From Elmis aenea (taxonomy: Eukaryota > Arthropoda > Insecta > Coleoptera > Elmidae), in contig OX393577.1 of NCBI GenBank assembly GCA_947652605.1, positions 3,410,868 through 3,474,867 on the forward strand: a stretch of DNA of 64,000 bases, written 5' to 3'. The notes below the pieces were generated by a model. It searched no databases. It saw only the letters and a list, made by a program, of their open reading frames with translations, and had not been told where the DNA came from. Shown here in pieces: positions 36,661 to 48,466 of this stretch. Within the stretch, counting starts at the first letter, position 1. Each line of letters begins with the position of its first letter. A program made the position numbers and the translations under genes.

Positions 36661-37975
36661 CGGTTAGAATAAAATGTGAGTGATATTTAATAGAACTTTT
36701 TTTTATGGCAATTACTATAAACAGTCCAAAATATGATAAGAATTTAGTATTTCATTTATTTCCGTTATATTATTTTGATTTGATTAACTATTTAAAAAAA
36801 TGATAAACAATGTAACGCATTTTAATTAAAACAATATTTTCAGTAGGTAAGTGTTTCAGGCGAAACTCTTTCAAATTTTCATGTCGTTTTTTTAAAAGCT
36901 GATAAAAATGAATAAAACGTCGAAACAAAATAATGGAAATGTAAGGAATCAAAAAAGCGTTAAATTGCGTAAAAGCATCATTATGTTAAATCGCCAAAGA
37001 AAATCGAGGAAGCTAAAATCCCCAGTTTAATTTGGTTTGGCGTTAGTCTATCGACGGATTTGTAAAACTTTAAATCTAAAGCAGGAAATCAAAATGTAAT
37101 GGAATCAGACTAGCATGAGGATGATTTTAAAATCTTGAAGAAGCTTATTAACTACTCTGTTTAAAAAAATATCGTTGACGTAAAGTAATATTGAACATTT
37201 AATAGATTAGGAAAAATATTTATATATTACGATATTTGCAATTAAAGAATTTTCTCTGGTTTTTAACAAACTAAACAACTAAGACAAGGTTTTTTTGGAA
37301 CTTTTTCTACTGTTCATACAATTCATTTGAATTTTAAAGTTTTGGGTAATGAAACATGCGTTTTAGATTAGTTGATTTTTACTCTTTGTTTTAATTTAAT
37401 ATCATCAATAAAACATGTTTTACATCAGTTATTTTTTTACTAACCCCTTTGTTTTAATTTTAATTTTTTAATATCATCAGTTATAGTGGCTTTCATGCCC
37501 TTATTCAAGCTGTTTTGAAAAACTAAAAATAAGTAATGATCCACAAATAATAAATGAAAGTAAATTGTGTTTATTTTAATTTACCAATAAATTTATAAAT
37601 TGGAACGAAATTTTTTTATTAGTTTTAAATAATGATATTAACAAATATACGTCGTCAAGCAAACTAACCACTTTATTAGTTGAATGTTGAAAGGCCAAAA
37701 AGAAAATTACAGTTATGCTTCTACTTTTTGTAGCTAACATTTCAATGTACCTTTTACACCTCCAACAAAACTGCACGTTTTTAAATTCAAATTTTATTTA
37801 AGTATGAAATTTTTAAGAGATGCATGGTAATTAATTTTTTATTGGAATTATAATTTATGTCGTGAATTGTTGTACGGTGAGCATAAACAAATAATAAGGC
37901 GAGTGTTTTGTTGCCTAAAAACATAATCACCATAAATAAAAAAATAGGTTTTGATGACATCACTACAAGATATAA
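36661..37975. other. No recognisable gene
   Basis: AT-rich DNA with A and T homopolymers. Nothing recognised. Confidence 0.45.
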
Positions 37976-38062
37976 TAAAAAATAATAATAATAAAAATCT
38001 TTATTGTCCACAAACAAAAAATGCCATGAGACAAAAAGCTGCTGATCAAAGCAGCAGAACAT
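37976..38062 (-). other. Possible LINE 3' tail
   Basis: On the minus strand GTTTGTGGACAATAAAGATT is followed by a TTATTATTATTATT run, the form of a polyadenylation signal plus short tail of a non-LTR retrotransposon. No coding part was recognised upstream. Confidence 0.35.
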
Positions 38063-39281
38063 TGAATAATACATTATAGACAACAAAAAAAAGAACAAAT
38101 AACAAAACAAGCCGTTAACAAAACATCAACACAAAAAAAAAACAAATTATTTATAACAAAATTACAGATAAAATAAAATATAGGGACAAAACCATAAACT
38201 TAACACACAAACTTTTAAAGTTTCTCTTGCACAAATCATAATTGCATTTTTGAATTGTAAAAAACAAAAAGAACTTAAATGTTATTAAATAAAATGTTAT
38301 TAGATAAAATACTAATGTTGGAAATTATGTGGATAGTGAACAAAAGCATAAATAAAATAAAATATGATAAGTTTTGAGATATTTGCGTGTAAAACGCCTT
38401 ATTAAATAAATCATAGTTTAATTTTCTTTAGGGAAAAAGCTTTTTATGAAAACAGCAAATATTAGAAAAACTGAAATAGTAACTGTATTGTAAAATTAGC
38501 TAAATACATGCTCCACTGAAAAAAAAAGTGGAGAATGTGTGCAAAAATATACATATTTACTGTACTCTGTTTCGATAAGCCATGTTCACTTAAATTTTTT
38601 TCTTGCGAAATATATTTTTTACAATTAAAAAAAAATAAATACACTGCCTCTCAAACCACTCCAAATTCTCCCCACAATATTAGGTCATTAAATAAATGAC
38701 AAAACAAGCTATTACTAAGATCAATATCAAAAACGATAAGATGACAAAAGCAGATCTAGAATCATTCGTAAAAAAGCAATAACGACATCAACAGAAACAA
38801 AAGTGAACGAGGACTGAAAACAAAAGTGGTTTCCATTATAAAGTTTTTATACGCGCTGCGTCCTATTGTATCACACAAAAAGAAGGAAACGACCCTATTA
38901 GTACGGGTATTGGTTATAGCAGTATAATACAGAGTTGCGTTGACAAAATATCCAACACCCTGTCTGATTTATGTAACTGTTTACCTACAATCTAACACTA
39001 TACGACTGTTCAAAATAATGGGTAACTGCATGCATATGTTAATACAAAACAGATCTTTAAACGGCATTAAGCTTGCAAAGAAAATAACTCTATTGAACTA
39101 TAACACAGTCAGTTTCATTCAAAAAGCAACCTATAAACTATACCAGCTGAAATTATCCTTTCAGTTTAAGTTTTGACGCAAAACTATATCCTAATGAATA
39201 TTAATGTTAAAGTGAAATTTTAACTTACAAATATTTCATTATTGTTTTAACCTTGTACAAATGGTAATTTACAGTTAAGAA
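38063..39281. other. No recognisable gene
   Basis: A-rich DNA giving spurious low-complexity frames on both strands. Confidence 0.45.
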
Positions 39282-39509
39282 TAGTGTTTCTAAACCTTTT
39301 TTATAGTAATAGGTAATAGTTTTAGTTTTGTGACCTAAGAAAAGATTAATATACTTATACATATAGGTGTTTAAAATTATTTTTATACCTTTGTTAAGTG
39401 TGGTATCTTATAAGCAAAATATTTCGTTATTGTTGAAAATATTTTGCGACCCTGTCAATATGCCAAGCGACCCAGTTTTCGGTAGTGTCCCATAGGTTAA
39501 GAAACGCTG
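39282..39509. mobile_element. hAT-type miniature element
   Basis: A 228-bp unit with terminal inverted repeats TAGTGTTTCTAAACC on the left and, read inward from the right, CAGCGTTTCTTAACC. It is flanked by an 8-bp target duplication with one mismatch (GTTAAGAA at 39274-39281, GCTTAGAA at 39510-39517). Eight-base duplications and CAG-NG-TTTC-type ends are hallmarks of hAT transposons. There is no coding capacity. It sits about 510 bp upstream of the protease start codon. Confidence 0.75.
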
Positions 39510-40021
39510 GCTTAGAATCAAGAAAAATGAATAAAGATGAGATGCAAAACAAGTGACGCGCTTAAAAAAATTTGCGGCCGTCAAAGATATAATCTAAATA
39601 TGACCCTGGTTTGTTGGTGGCATAATATGTTTAAAATTTTAGAAAAATAACATGTAGAGAAACCACTTTAAAAATTTTGCAAGCACAACAATAATTAACA
39701 ACTAATCTGTTAATTGGTAGAGATGATTTGGGAAAACTTTGTGTTATTTTTATGTAGGTATATTATAACTGCAATGCAAAAGAATTGGCAATGGACTCCT
39801 GTTTTGTAATTTAAATTTTTTTAAGTGTAATATACTCTTTACCATACACTGTTTATGTAGGTACTTAGTTTTTAAGCAAGAATACCGTTATCTTTTACAA
39901 TTACCAAAACGTTGTGATAGTAAAAGAGTCTTTGAATATATTGCAAAGAAAATTGTTGTTATTTACGTAACATTTGCGCTACATAAACACTGGTGAACGA
40001 ATATTTAAAATATTTTACAAT

Positions 40022-41306
<1,285 letters not shown>

Positions 41307-42025
41307 TGCATACCCATGTTTTAGTTGAATTTTAAGCAATTAATATTTCACTAATGAATAATAATTAATATTGTAATAATTTATGATGCTGCTCTGGGTT
41401 ATGTAAACTTTATTAGTATCAATAAATAAATTACTGCACTTCTTATGGGTCATACGATAATAAAAACTCGAATCTACTGATGAAAAAACGATAGTTTCTA
41501 AAATTATCATTTCAAAAGGATTATACAAATATTTTTTTATTAATCTTAATCTAGATTCATAAGGATATTGTTTAAATCGTAGTACACTGTGCGCATTTGT
41601 AACTAGTTATAGCCAAAATCGTTAGACAATTTAATTAAAAAACTGTAGTTAGTATAGTAGCTCTTATAATTTAAGACGTGATTCTAAAACGTGTTAAATA
41701 TATTAGCTGGCATTATAATTGCATATTCCCTAAAGCATATTAAATTTCATGTAATATAACGGTTATCGCGAACCATCAAAGCAATCTAAAGTTACTATTA
41801 CATGTCACATTAGCAGCATCCTAGCATAATTAAGGCAAAGCTGTAATAATATACTGCAGATAAAATTGTACACCATACTTCGCTGATACGGGAACGTGTT
41901 TTGAAAATATCACTTTATGTGGGGATAATAACGTTCATATTGATAAATTTAAAATTTCTCTTAAATTCACATTTAAAAAATATGTTTTAAATGGTTTTAC
42001 GTAGGGTACCTTCATAAACAGGGTA
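41307..42025. other. Protease 3' UTR and spacer
   Basis: Apart from the polyadenylation signal there is no coding or repeat structure that I recognise. Confidence 0.45.
41421..41426 (+). terminator. Polyadenylation signal of the protease gene
   Basis: AATAAATAAA about 115 bases after the stop codon is the first canonical AATAAA downstream of the protease. Confidence 0.6.
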
Positions 42026-42045
42026 GGTTAGGTTAGGTTAGGTTA
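42026..42045 (+). repeat. Short TTAGG-type tract
   Basis: Four perfect GGTTA units with degenerate GGGTA units on both sides. TTAGG is the ancestral insect telomere repeat. Four units are too few to imply a telomere; it is an interstitial tract or chance microsatellite. Confidence 0.6.
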
Positions 42046-42668
42046 GGGTAGGGACAGGCGCTGGACAACTTTCTATAGGCTGAGGTGTATATACGGTTGA
42101 GTTTCGCTTGCGACTAGGCTGCGACCTCCAGATTTTAAATAGTTTGCATGGAGAACATAGGAGAATGTACACATTTTATTTTTTTTCTTGCGTGTTCAGA
42201 GTGTTTAAATGTGATCCAAGACTTTAAAAGACATTAGTGATAGTTTTGTAAGTTATTACCATACGTAAATTTCATAAGGTAAGTTAAATACAATTATAAT
42301 ATAATAAAAAAGTCGATTATCAATTAATAAATTTTCTGGGGTTTAGGAACCAAATTCCGGTGAAATTTTTTTTTTAGTTTTCGAGCACAAAATTTACAGC
42401 TCTTTGGCCATTTACCAAAGTATATCGACCCTATGGGGAGTTCTGATCTCCTAAACCCCCTACCTACGCCACTGAGGGGCGATATTCTGTTGTTTGCCGC
42501 GATCTAGTCTGTCGACGGCGCTGCTTCGAAATCAAATGCAATTTATGCAGGCAGCGTGACACCCAACAAAAAATAAATAAATTTTGGTCAATAAATTGTT
42601 TGAGGTGTTAATTTTTTTTAAAGTAATGTAATTATGTTAAAAGTTTGCATCCTATTTGTACAAATATA

Positions 42669-43100
42669 CAGGATGTTCCATTTGTAATAACAAAGTTACG
42701 GCCATTTTCGGCGAAACTAGATAATCTTGCTTTACGCTCGTATAAAATATCCAAAATTGGGTTGTTTAGTGAAAAACTTAAAAAAAAGGGTTAAGCTGTT
42801 TTCTTTTCTTCCATCACTTGTGTCTTACAAATTTGCCACAACATGACGCGCTTTTAATATAAAATATACCAACAGAATGAATTTTTTAGGACTTCCTGAA
42901 ATTATTCATTTAATACCGACATCTCACAGACGGTGCAGGGGAAATTTACGTCAGTAACTTTAATATGATAGCGGTAACTTAGCATATAAAATGTTTTTAT
43001 GTCAACACAACTTGACGCCTGGAGGGCCAGATTTTGCCCACGTGTCGCGTAGTCTAGGAACCCGGAACTTATTACAATGTAATCTTTATTATACTACTCC
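42669..43100 (+). mobile_element. CAGGATG-ended element, left end only
   Basis: TA (42667-42668) then CAGGATGTTCCATTTGTAAT. A TTACGGCCATTTTCGGCGAA stretch follows, of the kind seen inside such ends. No right end was found before the LINE fragments, and the end coordinate is approximate. Confidence 0.4.
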
Positions 43101-43199
43101 ATATATCCTTTATAGTAGTATTTCTACGAATCTTTTTCTGCCTTTTCTAAGCTTATCGACTGTTTAAGACTTCCAGTAGTTGCTAGGCTGTTTGAAACT

Positions 43200-43700
43200 A
43201 AGATTTATTTGGTATCTTACGACGAAAACAAAAAAAAAACATCCATATTAATAATCTTGCTATAGTATATGCCTCTTTCATTTTCACATCCAATTGTAGG
43301 TGGGTTTTTATAAAGTCCTCCATTTCTTTTTTCAGATTTTTATTGCTTTTGCTTTCTAGTGTTATTCCGGTAACTATGATGTTATTCCTTCTTTTATCTT
43401 TTATCTTTTTCGAGTTTTTCTATTTTCTGTTTCATTTCTGTTATCTCTGTCTTCATTCTACTGTTGGCTGCCATTAATAACTTGTTCGCTTCCAGTACTT
43501 CTTTTATAACATCTTTATATTCATCTTTAGTCTCTCGAAATTCCACCATGAAACTTTTTAGCATTGATAATATGGCGTCTACTTTCTCTTCTTTATTTTC
43601 TTCCATTGTTCGGTATCGTTTTGTATTGAGTGTTGCCTACTAACCGGCGCCAGGGGAGGGCCGCACCTCCTCGGTTCGGACGGCCGACCTCTACCAGTTG
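43200..43700 (-). pseudogene. 5' part of a LINE: coiled-coil ORF1-like frame
   Basis: A minus-strand ATG at 43606 opens a 70-codon frame rich in heptads (LMAANSRMKTEITEMKQKIEKL), a coiled coil. A one-base shift near 43395 leads into RKNNIIVTGITLESKSNKNL and MEDFIKTHL, a segment that in related insect elements follows the coiled coil. Upstream (43607-43700) is an unusually GC-rich leader (GGCGCCAGGGGAGGGCCGCA), consistent with the 5' UTR of a retrotransposon. It lies head-to-head with the RT at 43886. The two may come from one inverted element or from separate insertions. Confidence 0.6.
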
Positions 43701-43885
43701 CCAGGTGACCTTCCAAATAAAATCTTTTAAATCGGTGTATAGTTATTGCTTACTTGTTTTTATTTTATTCCTTATCCCTTTCACTGCTCTCCCTTCTCGT
43801 GTGTCCCTTTTCTGTATTTTGTTCGCTTGCTATGTCCCGTTTAACGAGGTAACTAGCGCAGCTCCCAAAACACTAACCTTTCACC

Positions 43886-45478
43886 TTGAAAACTTCGCAC
43901 AGAGATTTGACACCACACAATGAAAGAAAAGAGCAGACAAAAATCAATAAAGAAGAACAAGAAGACGGCATAACATTAGAGGAACTACAACAAGGATTAA
44001 AGAAATTAAAAAACGGGAAAACGCCAGGACATGACAGAATAACAAGCGAAATGATGAAAAATATGGGACCCAAAGGAACACTTTTACTATTAGAAGTCAT
44101 GAACAAGGCATGGTCAGAAGAAATAATACCGAAAGACTGGGAGATTGGGATGATACTGCCTATATTTAAGAAGGGGGACAACAAAGATTGCAATAATTAC
44201 AGAGGCATAATGCTTCTCAGCACAGCACTAAAATTGTACGAACAAATACTAGCACAGAAGCTAACAAATATATTAGATGAGACATTAACAGAATCACAAA
44301 GTGGATTTAGAAAAGGTAGGAGTGTGCAAGATCATATATTCACAATTAAACAGATTATAACTAAAACACAACTAAAAAGAGAAAAAGCATACTTCGCATT
44401 TATAGACTTGCAAAAAGCATTCGATAAAGTATCTAGACAAAAAGTGTGGGAGATCCTTGAAGAAAGAAAGATAGATACCAAACTAAGAAAAAATATTAGC
44501 TGCTTGTATAAGACAACAATAAATTATGTGGCAACAAAAAACATGAAATCGGATTCTTTCAAGACAGATGATGGATTAAGACAAGGAGGAGGTATGAGCC
44601 CCATATTGTTTACGATTTTTATGGACAGTATAATTAAAAAATGCAAACGAAATGTTAAAAGTTTATTAGTAGGAAACAAAAATTTACAGAAAGTCGAAGT
44701 ATCAGAATGTGCGTTCGCAGACGATATAGTGATTATGGCTAAGAATGAAAGGAACCTAAAAACCAATATAAAAATTTGGAAAGACGTACTGGAAGAGAAT
44801 GGAATGGAAATTAATCACAAGAAAACAAAAGTGATGACGATAAACGAAGAAAATGAGAATATAAGCATAGAAATTGAAGGAGAAAAAATAGAAACCTTAC
44901 AATATTTTGACTACCTCGGTGTAACGATTGAAAATTCAGGACAACAAGAATTAGAAATAAATAAGAGGATCGAAAAGGCAATAAAAACCTTTTACGCCAT
45001 AGACAAAACCTTTATTAATAAACAAGAAGTCACCAAAAAAACAAAAATGAGCGTGTACCGTGCGATATATAGACCAATTTTGACATTTGGGTGCGAGTCA
45101 TGGGCATTAACATCGAGCCAAAAAAGTAAAATACAAGCGACTGAAATGAAATTTTTAAGAAGAGTAAGAGGCGTAACAAGAAAAGACAAAATACGAAATG
45201 AACAGATTAGAAATGAACTGGAAGTAGAATCTATTCTTGAATTCATCGAAACTAGGCAACTGAGCTGGTGGGGGCATCTACAAAGAATGGACACAAGAAG
45301 ACAGGTAAAGAGAGTGTGGGAAGCAAGAATACAAACAAGGAGGAAAAGAGGAAGACCGAGAGAAACATGGGAAAAGGCGGTAGCAAAAACCTTGGAGAAG
45401 AAGGGAAAATCGTGGTGCGAAGCGAAAGAAATGGCACAGAACAAAAAACAGTGGCGAAAATTCATGTACAATACATAG
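43886..45478 (+). pseudogene. RTE-like LINE reverse transcriptase, RT domain intact, 5'-truncated
   Basis: An uninterrupted 530-codon frame covers the whole RT and C-terminal region of a non-LTR retrotransposon. KNGKTPGHDRITSEMM is near residue 43, then LPIFKKGDNKDCNNYRG (~92) and SGFRKGRSVQDH (~137). FIDLQKAFDKV (~171) carries the first catalytic Asp, and LRQGGGMSP is near 233. FADDIVIM (~278) is the catalytic pair, and YLGVTI is near 346. WWGHLQRMD and RRKRGRPRETW lie at the end. The frame begins with TTG, and no ATG occurs for about 160 bases. The endonuclease domain is absent. It is therefore a 5'-truncated copy, but a strikingly undamaged one. A TA dinucleotide run follows at about 45521-45536. 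Confidence 0.9.
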
Positions 45479-45559
45479 ATGTGCACACCTCCCTGCACCT
45501 ACGGGTAGAAGGGAATTTGATTATATATATATATATTAATAATCTTCAGCTTGTTCAAC

Positions 45560-46080
45560 ATCAAATCTATTTCAGTTTGCGAAATACTAATTAAAAAACT
45601 TAACTCTGACATTTTATTTGTGAGTGTCCACGTTTCACTTCCGTATAAAAGTGCCGGAGACTACCTTTTTGACCACTTCCACTTTAGTTCGTTTTGGGAC
45701 TTCTCTATTTCCAAAAAATGTTGTTCTTAAACTGTTAAATATTCTTCCCACATTTCCTGTCCTTTCGCTTATTTCCTTGTCCATTTCTCCATTTTTCTCT
45801 ATGATCACTCCTAAATATTTAAAGCTTTCCACCTGTTTCAACCTAAAGCTTTAAAGTTGTGTTATGTCCTTTGTTCTCTGTTGTAACGATCATAGTTTCA
45901 GTTTTTTTGGTATGTATTTTCATTTAATATAAACTTAATGTTTTTCCAATTTCTGGTTTAGAGTTTCTAGATTATGTTGTAGATTCTTTTTTATTTCCGC
46001 GACTAAGACCATGTCGTATGCGAACGTTAGCTCAGTTATGTTTATGTTTCCCAATTTACAGTTTTTAATTTTGCTATGTT
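45560..46080 (-). pseudogene. RTE-like RT fragment, opposite strand
   Basis: The minus strand shows ELTFAYDMVLVAE near 46010, a damaged FADD block with Asp-Asp lost to Tyr-Asp. The clear frame 45841-45635 has VESFKYLGVIIEKNGEMDK and ends in SGTFIRKWTL near 45625. Same family type as the neighbouring RTs, with stops and frameshifts. Together with 43886-45478 it forms a tail-to-tail pair. Confidence 0.75.
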
Positions 46081-46568
46081 AACAAAAAATGCAAATATCA
46101 AAAATTAAAATAATTGCACAATGTTACTGTAAATTTAAAAACACAAACAATGTGCAAGTATTTGCTTTGTTGTATAAATACGTCTTTCTAAACTCTACCA
46201 TAATTTATCCATTAATTTAACGAAAGCAAAATAAAAATATTAGGTTCCTACTTTGTTCAAATTTACCCCTTTACTGTAATAACAAGCTATTATTGCTTTC
46301 AACCGAATGTCTGACAACACGTCATTTTAGTTAACATTGGCAATCCTAATAAAAGGGTTTGTAAACAATGAAAAGTTTGTAAACACACCCTAAAATCACA
46401 CTGTATAAAAATGTAAAATGCGCTTTTGTTAAATCTTCATTGTCGGCAAAGCTTTTATTCGAGTCTTTATCAGAAAAGGTTTATTTTAAATTCAACTTAA
46501 ATAGTAAAAATTACCGGTATCCCTACAATTTTAACCAAAGCTATTTCATATAGGAGAAGACAAAGTAT

Positions 46569-47261
46569 ATGGAATGGAAGGACAGTGAATTTAAAAGAGG
46601 AAACTACTTGAATGTAACAACAGAAAGTGGAAAAGAATACAAGTTTGAAGAGGTGGAAAAGTTCACGTACCTAGGGGCTGTATTCTCAAGAAACCCAAAT
46701 ATAGGCAATGAGATACAGGCAAGAATAATGGCTGGAAACCGATGTTTGGGAGCACTAAACAGAGTTCTGAGAAATAAAAATATTTCTAGAAAAGCAAAGA
46801 TCAAAATATACCACACTACTATAAGACCAATAGTGACGTACGCGTGCGAAACATGGACGCTAAACAAAACAGAACAAACAAGACTAGAAGTGTGGGAAAG
46901 GAAGGTGCTAAGGAAAATATTTGGCGGAAAGAGAATTGGAGATGGGTGGGTAAGAAGAACAAACGATGAATTAAAAGAACTATACAAAGAAACAAGTATC
47001 ATTGGGGTTATAAAAGCACAAAGGCTAAGGTGGCTGGGACATACAGAAAGAATGGGGAGTACAAGAATGCCGAAAATGGTAATGATAAACACGATAGGGG
47101 GAAGGAAGAGAAGGGGACGACCCAAAGCAAGATGGAGGACGGAAGTGGAGAGAGATTTAGAAACGTTAAAAATTACTGGATGGAGAAGGAAGGCCAGCGA
47201 TAGAGAAGGATGGAAGAAAGTTATCAAACAAGCCATGGGCCAACTTGGCTCGCAGAGCTAA
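46569..47261 (+). pseudogene. RTE-like RT C-terminal fragment
   Basis: An open 230-codon frame starts after the catalytic domain. It has FEEVEKFTYLGAVFSRNPNI, IRPIVTYACETWTLNK, LRWLGHTERMG, GRKRRGRPKARW and a stop after QLGSQS. The catalytic blocks are missing, so it is a strong 5' truncation with little later damage. It belongs to a different subfamily from the 43886 copy (YACETWTL versus FGCESWAL). Confidence 0.85.
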
Positions 47262-47846
47262 AATTATATTTCATTTATTCTGTGTACTTCATTTAAATAT
47301 AATTATCATTTTAGATTAACTCATATCTCACGTTATAAGTAATAAAGTACATCGATGATGAGGAATTTATTATTTTTATTTTAAAATCGTGTTACTATTT
47401 CGTACCATGAACAAAAATTACTGTAAAGTAATATATTTCAAAAAGTATGCATTAGTTTTGACAAGTAAATCCAAACGCTTTATTCTTGAACCAATATCAA
47501 AAGTAAAAGTGAAGTCGGCTTTAAGAGATCTGGAGTAAAAAAGGCGTCTAACAATTTAGTGATATTTGACAGTCACAGGTTCGTGTTTTTTGTTCGAAAT
47601 TGCGCCACTCGGTAGGCGATTACGAATGTTTTAAAGCGCGACTTATTACCGTTTCAGAACAATCAAGCAAAAAAGGGGTCGCTCAACAGCTTTAGGTATG
47701 TGTTAAAATTTTAAATCCAATACCAATCCTCCAGTTTCGTCAACATGTAAACGTCTCTCTTGAATTTTTGATATCCAGACTTTTATTTATGTAATATTAA
47801 ACAGTTATGAACGTTTTCCGCTACATTTATTAACGAGTTATTAAAC
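47262..47846. other. No recognisable gene
   Basis: AT-rich spacer. A slightly GC-richer stretch at 47570-47700 shows no gene features. Confidence 0.4.
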
Positions 47847-48055
47847 AATTTTTTTTTCTTCTAAATTTAAACCCTAATAGAGTTTACAAGAACACAATCT
47901 GGTCTTTGAGTTAAATGAGCAGTTTAATTCTAGCCTAAATGAATAAACTTAGTCTAAGGTTTACAAAATATTAGTCCTTAGTTTGCTAATATATAAGTAC
48001 ACTAATTATTAACGTGCACACTACCGCACAGTCTCTGCTTTTAAACTTTTGCTTA
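47847..48055 (-). repeat. Jockey-like LINE 3' UTR, split by a later LINE
   Basis: Matches 3941-4154, the 3' UTR of the Jockey-like fragment near the window start, over about 200 bases (CAATCTGGTCTTTGAG, AGTACACTAATTATTAACGTGCACAC). The match stops at GCTTA. It resumes at 50844 with GCTTAAACTAACTC, which is the end of the coding frame (ELV plus stop in reverse). The intervening 2.8 kb is therefore an insertion. Confidence 0.8.
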
Positions 48056-48139
48056 GAATAGAATAGAATAGAATAGAATAGAATAGAATAGAATAGAATA
48101 GAATAGAATAGAATAGAATAGAATAGAATAGAATAGAAT
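48055..48139 (-). repeat. AGAAT microsatellite, 17 perfect units, LINE 3' tail
   Basis: Seventeen perfect 5-bp units with no interruption. It sits exactly at the 3' end of the minus-strand LINE (ATTCT in element sense) and next to the target duplication, so it is the element's tail, probably extended by slippage. Confidence 0.9.
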
Positions 48140-48274
48140 CATTTATTATGCATTAACCATATCGTTTTACAGTCGTCAGAGTATTGTACATTTCAATAAA
48201 CATAAAAATTTTAAATACAAGAAATTACAGAAACCTGAAAGAAAGAAAGACTGGAGCCCCCACAAACAATCTGC

Positions 48275-48466
48275 TTACCTATTTTTAAATTCAAACTCAC
48301 TGATTTTATAAATAGGGTTGTTAATTAAGTATGTTAGAATAGCATTTTTGAATCCCTTCAATGGCAGACTTTTTATATTGCAAGGTAGTCGATTATAAAA
48401 TAAAGGACCATAGTAATTGTCCGCATTGCGACAAGCATACACTCTATGGTAATTTATACGTATATT
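48275..48466 (-). pseudogene. C-terminal end of LINE ORF2 in a shifted frame
   Basis: INYHRVYACRNADNYYGPLF and LKGFKNAILTYLINNPIY are the usual last residues of CR1/Jockey-group ORF2 proteins. They are displaced one frame from the main ORF2 by a small indel near 48450. A stop follows at 48275, then about 135 bases of 3' UTR and the AGAAT tail. Confidence 0.8.

Noticed and set aside
37787..38110. 107-residue Phe/Tyr-rich minus-strand frame
   Set aside because: Translation of A-rich low-complexity DNA, overlapping a probable LINE tail.
44992..45498. 168-residue hydrophobic minus-strand frame
   Set aside because: Antisense to the RTE-like RT; the same holds for the frame at 46604-47236.
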